NCBI GenBank assembly: GCA_025642075.2
Contig: JAODUO010001178.1
Span: 127,501 to 191,500, forward strand
Source: Ridgeia piscesae
Taxonomy: Eukaryota > Annelida > Polychaeta > Sabellida > Siboglinidae
Reading direction: 5' to 3'
Length of the DNA: 64,000 nt
In this document: piece by piece, positions 14,801 through 29,800 of the stretch
Position numbering within the stretch: the stretch's first letter is position 1
How the letters are laid out: each line of letters begins with the position of its first letter
Made by a program: the position numbers and the translations under genes
Notes under the pieces: model-generated
The model's input: only the letters and a program-made list of their open reading frames with translations
What the model was told of the DNA's origin: nothing
The model's database searches: none

Positions 14801-17800
14801 CATGGTTATAATAATAAATTGTAAACTTGATCAGGACATGGAGGTAGTTTTGAAGATGTGATGTAAGTTTGTACAGCCCAGTTGCTCACCAGGTACCAGT
14901 GGAGCCCTTAACCCAGTATCTCATTGTCAGAGACCATGTTCTGTGCAATAACATAGACAGATTTACAAATAAGAGTTGTAAGGGTAAGTACATGCAACAC
15001 AAAATAATTACAACTTACTTCACCACCTGCCTGATATGCATGTAATCGACAGAGCTGTGTGCCATATGCTGGTATACCAGTGTACTGTTTAACTAGGTAT
15101 TTATATACAGTTTTGAAACAGGTTTCTATTCGACGTGGCATGTTTTATGGCCAACTGACAGTACTTTTCAGTCTTCTGCTATATGAGTAATGTGTCGTAG
15201 ACCTAAATAGCAGTCTGATTTGTGCCCGCCACAAGTGTCAACCGCCAAGTGTTACTGCACTGTACATATGGAGTAAGTGATAAACGTTTAAGAGAAGTTG
15301 TAATTTATCACTGCGGGGCTTTGTACAAAATGGAGTTGACTTTCCAGTGCACACGACTGGGGAGTGGGTCATATTCAAGTGTGCACAATTTTGAGATGGA
15401 TTGAATTTTAAATTGGCATGCGTTGCCTGATTCTGTCTGTTCACATAAATATTGACTGCTCCCTAAAGTTCTGTGCTGTGAGCACAAACACTTAAGAGAC
15501 TTGGTCTGTGAGTGAGGGTGGTTGTCAGTGGATGCTGGTGGTTTTGCAGCATATCCAGACAACTGCCTTGTGGCATCTCTCAACTCTGATGGCAGTGTGA
15601 AGTGTACCACATGTGAGGACAGATACACACCGTCCAGTACTGGTGACAACTGTATGGGTAAGTATATGAAATACACAAATGATTAATGCCTTGTGTAGCA
15701 ACTTGGTCCTACCTGGACTCATGCAACCTACTAAATATGTCTTAGACAAAGAGAGGTAGTTTCTGTGATACATTATTGTCAGATAAAAACAATTTGTCAA
15801 AATTTGGTTGATCCTTGCATCAGGGTTCAACTGATCTAGTCCAGGAGATTTAAATCTCGTACTCAAGACAGGTTGATGTCACTTATAGTCACAGCGTAGT
15901 CATTACTCATTTCTTTTGCAATCAATTGAAAACAAGGACTGTACAAATTATGCATTATATGGACATTTTAAATTAGAATATATTTAAACTTACAATCTTA
16001 AAAAGAATGCATAGAACAGTTATTGGCTGAAATGATTACAGACCGAATAGTATCTAGATGTTGAGTAATGTTACACTGAGCACACACAAGTGAAAGAAGA
16101 TTTGCTGCTGGTTAAACAGACAGTAGTTTGTTAAGTGGTGTGTGATGGGTATCACATGGTACAAGAAGCCACCAGTTGGCAGCTGCTTGTGCAGCAATGT
16201 ATGTGCTATGTTGACAGAGTGTCCTAAGAACTGCAAGATGTGTGCCAATGTCGACGGCTCCACCAAGTGTTTCGATCAGCAGTGTCAAGATGGATTCGTC
16301 CTCAACCCCACAAACTTCCAATGTACCGGTGAGTGGGTCATTTACTTGACATAATATTTACAAAGTCTGAGCTTTTCATTGTAAAATCACATAATGCAGA
16401 ATCAACTAAAACTTGAAATCACGACTGCATGCAGACATTTTCTATGAAACAGTTGTTTTAAGATAACATTAGTGTTATCTGTTGATTAATAATAACCTCA
16501 CTGATACGTTAATTCAAAACATTCATATAATGGCTCATGATTACAATCTCCTTAAATCTTGTTCCCATTGCCTTCTGGGTAGTAACATTTCTTATGGCAA
16601 TCTAACTTCACTCCATCCCACCCCCAGTCTTCTACTCCAATCACATCTCAAATGTGGTCTGCTCCATCTTCTCTACCCAGACTGTTGATGTCTCAGCTCT
16701 CTCCGTACAGTTCTCCATTTGTCTTGCATGCTCTGTCTTCTCCATCCAGACTCTGTTGATGTCTCAGCTCTCTTCTTACAGTGCTCCATTTGTCTTGCAT
16801 GCTCCGTCCTCTCCATCCAGACTCTGTTGATGTCTCAGCTCTCCGTACAGTGCACCGCTTTCCTCCACTTGTCTTGCATGCTCCATCTTCTCCACCCAGC
16901 CTGTTGATGTCTCATCTCTCTCCGTACAGTTCTCCGCTTTCCTCCACTTGTCTTGCATGCTCCATCTTCTCCATCCAGACTGTTGATGTCTCAGCTCTCT
17001 CCGTACAGTTCTCCGCTTTCCTCCACTTGTCTTGCATGCTCTGTCTTCTCTACCCAGACTGTTGATGTCTCAGCTCTCTCCTTACAGTGCTCCATTTGTC
17101 TTGCATGCTCCGTCTTCTCCATCCAGACTATGTTGATGTCTCAGCTCTCTCAGTACAGTGCTCCGCTTTCCTCAACTTGTCTTGCATGCTCCGTCTTCTC
17201 CACCCTGGCTGTTGATGTCTCAGCTCTCTGCTTACAGTGCCCCGCTTTCCTCCACTTGTCTTGCATGCTCCGTCTTCTCCACCCAGACTATTGATGTCTC
17301 AGCTCTCTCCGTATAGTGCTCCGCTTTCCTCCACTTGTCTTGCATGCTCCGTCTTCTCCACCCAGACTCTCTTTATGTCTCATCTCTCTCCTTACAGTGC
17401 TCTGCTTTCCTCCACTTGTCTTGCATGCTCCGTCTTCTTCACCCAGACTGTTGATGTGTCAGCTCTCTCCGTACAGTTCTCCGCATTCCTCCACTTGTCT
17501 TGCATGCTCCGTCTTCTCCACCCAGACTCTCTTTATGTCTCATCTCTCTCCTTACAGTGCTCCGCTTTCCTCCACTTGTCTTGCATGCTCCGTCTTCTCC
17601 ACCCAGACTGTTGATGTCTCAGCTCTCTCCGTACAGTTCTCCGCATTCCTCCACTTGTCTTGCATGCTCCGTCTTCTCCACCCAGACTGTTGATGTCTCA
17701 TCTCTCTCCTTACAGTGCTCCGCTTTCCTCCACTTGTCTTGCATGCTCCGTCTTCTCCACCCAGACTGTTGATGTCTCAGCTCTCTCCGTACAGTTCTCC

Positions 17801-20800
17801 ACATTCCTCCACTTGTCTTGCATGCTCCGTCTTCTCCACCCAGACTCTCTTTATGTCTCATCTCTCTCCTTACAGTGCTCCGCTTTCCTCCACTTGTCTT
17901 GCATGCTCCGTCTTCTCCACCCAGACTGTTGATGTCTCAGCTCTCTCCGTACAGTTCTCCGCATTCCTCCACTTGTCTTGCATGCTCCGTCTTCTCCACC
18001 CAGACTGTTGATGTCTCATCTCTCTCCTTACAGTGCTCCGCTTTCCTCCACTTGTCTTGCATGCTCCGTCTTCTCCACCCAGGCTGTTGATGTCTCAGCT
18101 CTCTCCGTACAGTTCTCCGCATTCCTCCACTTGTCTTGCATGCTCCGTCTTCTCCATGCAGACTGTGTTGATGTCTCAGCTCTCTCCGTACAGTGCTCCG
18201 CTTTCCTCCACTTGTCTTGCATGCTCCGTCTTCTCCACCCAGACTGTTGATGTCTCATCTCTCTCCTTACAGTGCTCCGCTTTCCTCCACTTGTCTTGCA
18301 TGCTCCGTCTTCTCCACCCACACTGTTGATGTCTCAGCTCTCTCCGTACAGTTCTCCACATTCCTCCACTTGTCTTGCATGCTCCGTCTTCTCCACCCAG
18401 ACTCTCTTTATGTCTCATCTCTCTCCTTACAGTGCTCCGCTTTCCTCCACTTGTCTTGCATGCTCCGTCTTCTCCACCCAGACTGTTGATGTCTCAGCTC
18501 TCTCCGTACAGTTCTCCGCATTCCTCCACTTGTCTTGCATGCTCCGTCTTCTCCACCCAGACTGTTGATGTCTCATCTCTCTCCTTACAGTGCTCCGCTT
18601 TCCTCCACTTGTCTTGCATGCTCCGTCTTCTCCACCCAGGCTGTTGATGTCTCAGCTCTCTCCGTACAGTTCTCCGCATTCCTCCACTTGTCTTGCATGC
18701 TCCGTCTTCTCCATGCAGACTGTGTTGATGTCTCAGCTCTCTCCGTACAGTGCTCCGCTTTCCTCCACTTGTCTTTCATGCTCCGTCTTCTCCACCCAGA
18801 CTGTTGATGTCTCAGCTCTCTCCTTACAGTGCTCCGCTTTCCTCCACTTGTCTTGCATGCTCCGTCTTCTCCACCCAGGCTGTTGATGTCTCAGCTCTCT
18901 CCGTACAGTTCTCCGCTTTCCTCCACTTGTCTTGCATGCTCTGTCTTCTCCATCCAGACTCTGTTGATGTCTCAGGTCTCTCCGTACAGTGCCCCGCTTT
19001 CCTCCACTTGTCTTGCATGCTCCATCTTCTCCACCCAGACTGTTGATGTCTCATCTCTCTCCGTACAGTTCTCCGCTTTCCTCCACTTGTCTTGCATGCT
19101 CCGTCTTCTCCACCCAGACTGTTGATGTCTCAGCTCTCTCCGTACAGTGCTCCGCTTTCCTCCACTTGTCTTGCATGCTCCGTCTTCTCCACCCAGACTG
19201 TTGATGTCTCAGCTCTCTGCTTACAGTGCCCCGCTTTCCTCCACTTGTCTTGAATGCTCCATCTTCTCCACCCAGACTGTTGATGTCTCAGCTCTCTCCG
19301 TACAGTGCTCCGTTTTCCTCCACTTGTCTTGCATGCTCCGTCTTCTCCATCCAGACTCTGTTGATGTCTCATGTCTCTCCGAACAGTGCTCCGTTTTCCT
19401 CCACTTGTCTTGCATGCTCCGTCTTCTCCATCCAGACTGTTGATGTCTCATCTCTCTCCGTACAGTGCCCCGTTTTCCTCCACTTGTCTTGCATGCTTCG
19501 TCTTCTCCATCCAGACTCTGTTGATGTCTCATCTCTCTCCGTACAGTTCTCTGCTTTCCTCCACTTGTCTTGCATGCTCCGTCTTCTCCATCCAGACTGT
19601 TGATGTCTCATCTCTCTCCGTACAGTGCTCCGTTTTCCTCCACTTGTCTTGCATGCTCCGTCTTCTCCATCCAGACTGTTGATGTCTCATCTCTCTCCGT
19701 ACAGTGCTCCGTTTTCCTCCACTTGTCTTGCATGCTCCGTCTTCTCCATCCAGACTCTGTTGATGTCTCATCTCTCTCCGAACAGTGCTCCGTTTTCCTC
19801 CACTTGTCTTGCATGCTCCGTCTTCTCCATCCAGACTGTTGATGTCTCATCTCTCTCCGTACAGTGCCCCGTTTTCCTCCACTTGTCTTGCATGCTTCGT
19901 CTTCTCCATCCAGACTCTGTTGATGTCTCATCTCTCTCCGTACAGTTCTCTGCTTTCCTCCACTTGTCTTGCATGCTCCGTCCACTTCGTCCGGCTCCGT
20001 ATAAGTCTTTCCACCCATCCACTAGGTTGTTATTGCTCCTGTTAATTCTATGGCAGGTCTGCAGGTGAGACACTTGAACTGACTGCTTCAGTAACAGCCT
20101 GCCATCTGCCATCTGCCATGATTGCTGTACATTTCTTTTTTCCCTAAAAACTTGTATCATCTCTGCTTCTTTCAGCGTGTAAGGCTGGATGTAAGAAGTG
20201 CTCCTACAACACAAACGCTGACTCAGCCACCTGCTATGAATGCAACACTGGTTATGGGTTGAAACCAGACGACACGACGTGTCACGGTAAGATCCATTCA
20301 GAATATCTGAAGCTAGTCATCACATCATCTAAATAGGTGTTTCTCTATGTATTTCATTCATGGTGACATCAGGAAATACCTGGTTAAATCCAGTGTGTCT
20401 CAATTTCACTTGATTCATTGCACAATTTTTGTGATTAGATAGTTTCAATGGATAGTGAGGCTTAATGCCAGGTTTTCTTGTAACTTATTTTAGTTTGGTT
20501 GTTGATATTGTCAATTTGATATTTTATATTGCTATTCATTGTTTCTGATAATGTCTATATGACCAGTTTTAGGTAAAGGTAGAATATTTTGCTTTATTAC
20601 ATTTTATTCAAACATAATTAAATGTATAACTTATACATCTTATCTAATGAATGATTCTATGTCAAATCAAACAGTTTTCAGGATAATAGGTTCAAATGAT
20701 GTGCTGATAGAAAGAAATACGCTTGTAGAGTGCCCCAACTGCAACAACAAACAGTCAGGCAGAGTGCGACACAGACAAGTGTGCCACCGGCTACATGCTA

Positions 20801-23800
20801 GACACTGGCGAATGCAAACGTAAGTTGTGTCTTGTAGATGTTAATTACATGTTATCTTTGACCATTGTGATTTCATCTGTGACTCTTCTTTGTAGCACAG
20901 ACGTTTAGTGTGTGCCTTCAACTGTGTAAACTGTGACAAGTGTAGGGAAAGGACATTAGGGGTTGGTTTTGTAAACTGTGACAAGTGTAGGGAATGGACA
21001 TTAGGGGTTGGGTTTGTAAACTGTGACAAGTGTAGGGAAAGGACATTAGGGGTTGGGTTTGTAAACTGTGACAAGTGTAGGGAAAGGACATTAGGGGTTG
21101 GGTTTGTAAACTGTGACAAGTGTAGGGAAAGGACATTAGGGGTTGGGTTTGTAAACTGTGACAAGTGTAGGGAAAGGACATTAGGGGTTGGGTTTGTAAA
21201 CTGTGACAAGTGTAGGGAATGGACATTAGGGGTTGGGTTTGTAAACTGTGACAAGTGTAGGGAAAGGACATTAGGGGTTGGGTTTGTAAACTGTGACAAG
21301 TGTTCTTTTGTCTGCTTGCAGAATGTGCTGACAATTGTGTTACCTGCTCAACTGAGGGACAGTGTGACACCTGCAAGACTGGTTATATAGTGAATAGTGA
21401 CAAGACTGCATGTGTTGGTCAGTTAATTTTTGTTCCTTCTCTTAACGACTGAGTGAAATTAACAATTTTATTTCTAATCTGAATTATATATACTCTACAA
21501 AAAGCGACATACTATTCAACTAATTATCTAACTTTCTTTGTAACCCTTTTTTAAGACCTCTTTGTGGTGCTTTATTCAGCAGTTTATTGTGACACCCAGC
21601 CACCACTGGTGACATCACCATTGGAGATGTCACTGAGCCCACCCAAGCAAGCCTCTAACGTGGCTAGCAGTGCTGTGATCTGTTGTTTCAACCTGGTGAA
21701 ATCGCAGTTATGGAAATTACTGTTTTTATTACGATAAAGATAACAGTCTTACATACAAATATGTCGCTAGGATGTATACAAGAATTTTCTTCATTTTTGT
21801 TTGTTTGAACAATGCGAAATATTAAATTATGTTATTGCAATTTAATGTAATGTCACAATACATGAAGTTGCTATAAAAATCTGTTTAGATGTAATCTGAA
21901 AGATTGTAATCTTGTTTATAGACACGTCATTACATGTACATAAGATTTATTGTTTGTATTTTGAATTATTCTGTTGTGAATGCCTGCTGCGTAGCTGTAA
22001 AACAGCCACTTATGTAATGAATTCATTATATTCAAACATTAACAACTCAAAACATAAAAAATTCATGTGGTACATATAAATTCACATGATTGCCATGTTC
22101 AAGGGTAAGATGTGTTCAGTTTGTTCAAGTGAAAATCTAACCTTTAAAGTCATACATATCAGATAGATAGGATTATTACTACAATCGCCTTTTCCTGGAT
22201 ACAACTATCATTCTAACTTAATCTCAGTTGTTGCAATGATATCTACTAGATGCAGATAGACAAAACATACACTAACAGGTTTTGTTCACTGCTCATTCTA
22301 GACTGCAACAATTGGCTCAGAGGAATGTCAGCAGGATTTATGAGAACTATTAGGTTGTTGCTAGAATGATGTATGCAGCTACAGTAGTATTTATGTTACT
22401 TGCAGTAGTGTGTTCTTTGGGACTGGCATTGTGTAACTAGTGTTGTGTGTGCAGAGTGTCCCACTGGATGTGACACGTGTACGGCTGAGACTGCTGGCTC
22501 AACAACAACAACCACCTGTACTGCTGGTGGTTGTAAGACAGACGGTTACACTCAGATCCTGACCAAGGCATGTGTTGGTGAGTTCAGTCACTTCATTGAC
22601 GCTTTCTGCTACAATGTTCACAAGTGTATACCTAATTCTGGGGTGTGATAGGCTGTCAAGTTTATTTTCTCTTGCTGCTATTTGGAAGTTTGTAGAATAG
22701 ATTTTGTTCACTCCATGTTGGACATGTGTGTTGTTAGTTTTTGCATAGTAATTGCAGCATGGCTGAATTCTTCCAGGAGAAGTGAGATGCCATTTAATTG
22801 AATAGGTCAACCTTCTGAAGGTGGATGGAATGCGTTGAACAGTCCCAGAGACTGGATACCATAGTACATAATAACTTACCTGTTTCTTAAAATACTCACA
22901 ACTATATTATGTGTTGAGTTCTGATGGCAAAAGTAAAGTAAAGACAAGTAAAGGTTCACAAAATTAAATGTATTTACTGCATGGCAGGAACTGGCCGATT
23001 GTAATTTCTCCCTGTGTATCTCTGAGGTATCGCATGCGTGCGGGTGTTTGTGCATGTGTGTGACGTTTGATACCAAGTGTCAGGGTGCAGTGTTGCTCCT
23101 GATGTGTTGCAGCCTGTCCACCTGGCTGCAAACAGTGTACATACACCAACAACAAGTACACGTGCACAGATTGTATGTCTGGATACACGCTTTCTGGCTC
23201 AACATGCATCAGTGAGTATGACATTCAGTGCCATGTGGGTGTGGGGGCCAGTCATGTTATTCTTACAGATGTTGTCCAGTAGGGGGTACCACACAATGTA
23301 GTCACCAGATGGCGCCACAATGTGGCATGCCACAACTTTCCCAGACCCTCTTCTTGCAGTCTTCATATCTCTGTTTTGGTGTTGATGTTTACCCATCTCC
23401 GTTAAATTATTGTCAAAGATAATACCAGGAAGAAGCTAAAACTAATTAATTAATAAAATACAATTGATTCCTTTTAGTTATCTTAATGTATAACATAGCA
23501 GATCAAACCTGATGAGCCTGGTATTTTGGTATATATCATTTCTACAGACAGAACAAGATGTTAATTAATTAACCAAAATAATAGATTAATTATTTAATTA
23601 ATGTCTTGTTCAACCTGCACAAATTATAGATGATCATTCATTTTGAACTCCTCATATTTTGTTTGACATGTATTAGCTACTATGGTCTCTGAACATTAAA
23701 CATTTTAACTCTTCTGAGTCTATAAATAATAGACATATATTTACTGCCAAACTCCTCAACTTGCATTTGATATTGTACACTTTTAATCACAGAAAAGTAG

Positions 23801-26800
23801 TTTATCCTAAAGTAATTACATTAAGTTTAAATTGAAATATATGCACACTATAAAGCTGAACATCTGTTCAAATAAAACATACATAAATAATCATCAACGT
23901 CATTATTGTGCAGCCATAGTGTCCCAGATGGTCTCCTTCCAGTAGTCATCTAGTTTGTCTCGCCAACGTCTCGCTGGTCTTCCTCTAGGTCTTTCCTTTC
24001 ATAGGGTTTCCAGATATGCAATGTCCATCATATTCTGCTGGGTGCCCTTCCCAGGTCCACTTCATTCTTCTGACATAAATAATACTGAAAGAATGAGATG
24101 TAAAATTCATACCCCAAGGTACATATTCAATAGAATCCACATTTGTCATGACACTGATACTACAAACACGTTCAGGAGTTTCCCTGTCATCTTTTGTTTT
24201 ATCATCTTGACTCCCTGGACCATCCGTGTCATCACTCCCACTCATATGTGCCAGTGCACCTCCATCCTTGGTAACTCTTCCACCAAGGTACACACTATTT
24301 CCCCTATGGCTATTGTACAGTTGCAATTACCTTAAAAGCAGTTTATGAAACTGTTGTCTTCTACTTGCCAGAGTGTCCACCTCAGTGTGCTACCTGCAAC
24401 TTCGCCACAGCTCTTGCCAAGACCACCTGCACAGCCTGTGATGCTGGCTACATTTTGAGCGATGGCCTGTGTGTTGGTACGTATCATTCCAGTTCTACCA
24501 CCATGCTGAAGATAACTGGTAATTGCAATGATTGTGTTGAACTAGTTACTACACACATGAAGCTCAGGATATTTATTAAATCCTCGTATGGATACAATAG
24601 TTAATCAAATATGTAACAACATAATGTCAGTATATATGTGTAGTATTGTGTACTAATTATGAAATGATAATGAGATTATCCCATGTAAGGGATACATTTG
24701 TCTCAGTTATAACTCCATTTCCTGTGAATTTCAGCACCACATGATAACAAAATCTTGGTTTTAGCAAAAATGTTTTACATTTATTATTTGTGTACAGAAA
24801 AATAAGCTGCAGGCAACTTTCAGAACCTTGTTTGACCAGCATAACTACTTCCAGAGATATTTGTCTGTATTGAAAAGCAAGGTGTATGTCTGTCTGTTTG
24901 CCTGTAGGTCCAGAACATGTCTTGCCAGTGTTATATAAATATTATGGGGGTGAACTGTCATAGACATGCTAGCAGGTCATTTTGAGTGGGTATTATATTT
25001 TGTTGAATATCCCTTGGGGACACTGGAATTGGATCTTAGTAGACCAAATATTTGAAAATGTTATACGTGGACTTTTATGATTTTATATGATAAAGATAAT
25101 GCATTTGTAGTTTTATGTAGAAAACATATTTTTTTCTATATAAAACAATCTCTCAATTAGTGCAAATAATTAGAAAGAAGGTTTTGAAAAAATGGTTGCC
25201 GAAGGTCACATAATGTGATTGATTACTTGATCCAAGTACGCATGATCTATGATTATAAGTGGTTTACATATATTTCATGTTTTGCAAGTGTATTTTATAA
25301 TAAACATACAAAACTATCAGAATCTAGTAAAAACTCATTTTTTGTATGCTTTGTCAAAAACACTATTACACCTGGAGTGTCTAGTATTCACATTTCAAAA
25401 CTGTCTGTGTATGGTTATTTCTCCCATCATAAACTGGATTACTGAGATTCTTTGTAAGAATGGAACACTTACATAATTATGTCATCCTCTGAAGGTGTAT
25501 ATTTTCAGCCTGTGCTACCAATTGCAAGAGTTGTTCAGCAAAGGGCAGTGGGAAATGTGACCCAAATGAGTGCAAGTCTGGCTTCAAGCTGAAAGATGAT
25601 TTCACTGCATGCGAAGGTAAGCTAAGTTCAGTCACTAACCATGTCTTAATATTACTTAATAATTACCATGAGAGCACATCTGAGATAATCTTGGATAATA
25701 TCTGGTGCCAAATGATTTTATATAACATGTACAGCATCAGAAAAAGTAACGCATACAATGACTTGCTCTTCTTCACGCCTGATAGCAGAAGTCAATCAGT
25801 GTATGAGAGACAGGTGGTTGAAACCAGATGTGGAGGGGGGTGGCTGCTAAAGCATTACCTCCATTTGTGATAATGGAGAACATGCTGGAAAAGACGCTTA
25901 TAGATCCCCCATTTATTATTCTAATGGCTCTCAAATGGACCAACCAGTCTTGGTGTGCCAGAATGTTGATCTGCCAGTAGACTTTCTTATGCACCTGCTG
26001 CTGAGGGAAGGACACCCGGGTCAACCTCACAGCAACACTGACACCATTCCCTTCTAGCGGTGTGTCTATATGCCTGGAGGCTGCCCAGCCATCCCTCCAA
26101 GAGAGGATTTTCACAGGCGGCATCACACCAGATCTCGAAATGTTGTCACCAGTTCTCATGAGTGGTTTATGACAGTAAGTGGGGATGCTTCTCTGGTTGA
26201 TGTAAGGAACAGGCAGTTAATCCATTTGAAACCTCTGTTCCCTTAAACAGGCAGATTTTGTTCTACACCTTTTAATGTAAAATGGTTGAATCTGTGGAGC
26301 AATCAGGTTGCTGTTCAGAATCAGTGTAACAGTCTCCACATATGGTTCAGGTGAGATATATCTGACTCCTCAGAGCTATCAGCTCTTTTACACAGCTTTA
26401 TGTTGGAGAGGCTTCTGTAAAAGAAATTACTCCCTCACTGGAGCCACCATTTAATTTTACTGAAACATGCCTTTGAGCCACTTCAGAAGTCCAACCTCAA
26501 ACATTTGATGCTAAAAACAGTCTCCCTCACTTCATTAGAGCTGCTGGGAAAAGTTGGTTTGAGTTACATGCCCTGCATTTTGATTCAGTTCATTTCTGGC
26601 AGAACCAGGACCTGTTGCTAATCACCTTACATCATGACATTGACTTTGTGGCAAAGAGTCAAATGTTTTCTCTATACTGTACCAAGGTATTACATAAATT
26701 AAACATATACCTTGACTTTAGATTCTCTGCTCCATTAAGAGAAAACTTTCATAGTCGTACAGTAGTACTGGTCTACCTAACACCAAGGCAATAGAGCTAA

Positions 26801-29800
26801 AGCTGAGGTGACACCCCCAGCATTCCTACTAGAGTCTTGTGGAGTACAGTGACTGCAACCTTCCTCTGTTCCTTGACTGCCAGAGACACAACACTGTGTC
26901 ACAAGCTCTGTTTAAATTATTATTGGAATTGTCATTTTAGCAGCTAAGTATTATCTTAGTTGTCTATTTATGCAGGCAACATTGAACAGAACACAGTGGT
27001 GTGCCATGAAAAGGAAGAATTTCCTTTCTTTTTGTCAACTGTTCCCCTGAGGATCACTGTTGTGATTGTGTGGATTTGTCTCCATTTCAGTGGAACCAAC
27101 AGTTCCAAACTGTTATTGACTGTACCAAGACCTGTGGTCAACAGGCCAAACCATTGGTTACATCTTTTGGGGCCATTGGTCATGGCACGAGACTAATCGA
27201 CAGTTCAATTAGTCTCAGTCATGGCTGTGAAAGTCCTTGTTTATTAAGTGTGACACATTCTGACAGAGACACTATTTGACAGACCGGTAAGTTTCAGTAC
27301 CACACAGGTTGCTGGCAGCTCTGGGTGACACAACCTGTGCCCATTGTCAGTGACACTGTCATCAGTACTCAATCGTTGGTACCTGATTTCGTCTCAGGCT
27401 ATGACTCGGGAGCATGGCTCCCGTTGCTTATCTGTCTCTGCACAAGATCCCTTGCTGAGGTCTGAATAGATACCCGAGGCCAAGATATCTTTTATTTGTG
27501 AGAAAAATATATGCCACAAATCTGACATTTCATATGGAGCCTCATGTATCAGAATAATCCTTTGGCATTAACTATGGTAGACCTGCTGTGTTGTCAGTAT
27601 AAACCTTTAGCTTCCATTTGTGGATCTGTGTTTCAGCCTGTCCAGATGGGTGTAGCTTCTGTACATCTCTGACAACGTGCGTTGTGGGACAATGTGATGC
27701 TGGCTATGTGATGAAATCGGACGGAACATGCAAGAGTATGATAACACTTGGTTTATATGTTGCAGTAACGTAGATGAATATAAACATGTTTCTTCACATA
27801 TGGTACATATGAAATTTACTATTAAGTCATCTATGTTTTTTCATTCTCATTGGATAAAATCCACAATGCCATGTCAAATTAATGTTCAGTGTATCAGATG
27901 CAGCATTGCAAATAAGTATTATTTGTATTCATCATTTGTTTCTAGTAGAGTATACAACTCTTCCAAAGAAAGTTATGCTGTAAGACAGAATAGGGTATCG
28001 TTTAGAATGTTAAATACTGTTGCCAATATTTATATTACCTTGACTTGTATCTGCAGAGTGTCCAGTCGGCTGTGCAGTCTGCACCCTCAGTACTGATGGA
28101 AACACAGCTACGTGTGTCTCTGGCAAGTGCCAGCAGCATTACGTTCAAGACGCCCAACGCAACTGCAAACGTAAGTCTGTCTTACCGTTTCAGTACATTG
28201 TTGTAAAGGAATCATTAGCACTGTTATAATACTGCTTTGTTTCCTTGTATTTCTTCAAACTTGTTTTCATAAATCACTCTCCTGTTGATGTGGTATACCA
28301 TCTCCCAATATCACAGTCTCATAACTCTCATACGTTTCAACTAGCCTAACGCTTGTTTTGAAGCTGTCGGGCCAGTCCGGGCCACCAGCTTTCAAATTCT
28401 ACTGGCCAAACCGGCTTTAATCTGACTGACCACCTCCTGCCAATATCAGTCTAATAACTCTCACAAGTTTGTGAAATAGCGAACAATGATATAATGTAAA
28501 ACAGCCAAATCATCTTGATGTGAATACACAAATCAATCTATCATCTATCTAAACACATGTTCACCGCAACATTGATTATGTATTTATGGTGCATTTCTTT
28601 CCCTGCATTGAATAATAGTGGTTGCTTGTATACCTACCAGTAACTGTACAATGATATCTTGGGAATATGAAATCCCAGATTGTCTTCCATTTAGCATCTG
28701 TGCTATTGTTGTTGGATGCATTTTAGCCCAGTAAATGTGTGAATTCTTCTGAAATTAAATTGATAAACTTTGTTAAATACTCTGACTGATAGTAAGAAAC
28801 ATAATATGGCTCACACCGTACTAATAAAGTACAGGTTTGAATCAGTATCAGTAGTATTCTAAAACAATACAAACAGTTATTAAAAAGTTAAGTTCTTATA
28901 TAGTACTATATGCAATCCTCAGGATTGCCCAAAACATTTTACACTTTACTCCCTGACAGTACTGTTTTATTGTTCATCATGTTTCAGTACATTGTCAAGT
29001 AGGAATCATTAGCGTTATATAATATTGTATTATTTCCTCGTATTTTTTCAAACTTATGTTATACATCACCCCACCTGTTGGTGCAGTCGCATCTTCTAAT
29101 ATCAGTCTCACAAATCTCACAAGATTGTGAGATAGTAAACAGTGTTGTGATGTAAAACAGCCAAATCGTTTTGATATCAATACACAGTTAAACAGCCAAT
29201 TAATTATTGACTGATTGTGAGACACATATTACCGAAGTACATCTTTGAATCTCTGTTACTTGTGGATGAAACAATAAAGACAATCAGCCCAAACACTTGC
29301 TACACTGGCATGTAAAATTAGGATGGATGCTCATGAAATGTCACATTTTAGTAAATGTCATATAGATGTAAAAACGACATCCGATATGAAAAAGGTCACA
29401 TTGTACACAATAGTCAATTTACATGGTGACAAACTTGGTAGACAAGTAATCTTATACATGCTGGATTCATATATGTAAACTGTTATATTCTCTCAAGAAA
29501 CAATAACGTGGAATTATGCAATGAAATTGTTTGGCAGATAAAGAATAGTACTTTTCAGTTTTTTTTATTAATATTTTGCATTTTTTTATAAACATATGTT
29601 TACAACTTCAGTGTTACGGGATGTGAAATATTTATTCAGGCAAATTACTTAAACACCTTGTTGTAGTATTTGTTAGAATTATTTGTTATAAATTTACATA
29701 AAGAAATAAAAATGGTGACTTCCCACAAAACAACCACAGGCAGATATTATGGTTACCATGGTTACCCTAAAATAAATTACTTACGTTACAAGCAATTTTC

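Noticed and set aside
16680..20214. Dozens of overlapping open frames on both strands reading repeated Cys-rich or Arg-rich peptides
   Set aside because: They are all by-products of the 79-81-bp minisatellite; units are not a multiple of three, frames drift, and no start or splice context supports any of them.
25773..26159. A 128-codon minus-strand frame in intron 21
   Set aside because: The + strand of the same stretch fits a decayed DIRS-like element better; the minus frame has no recognisable domain and no splice context.
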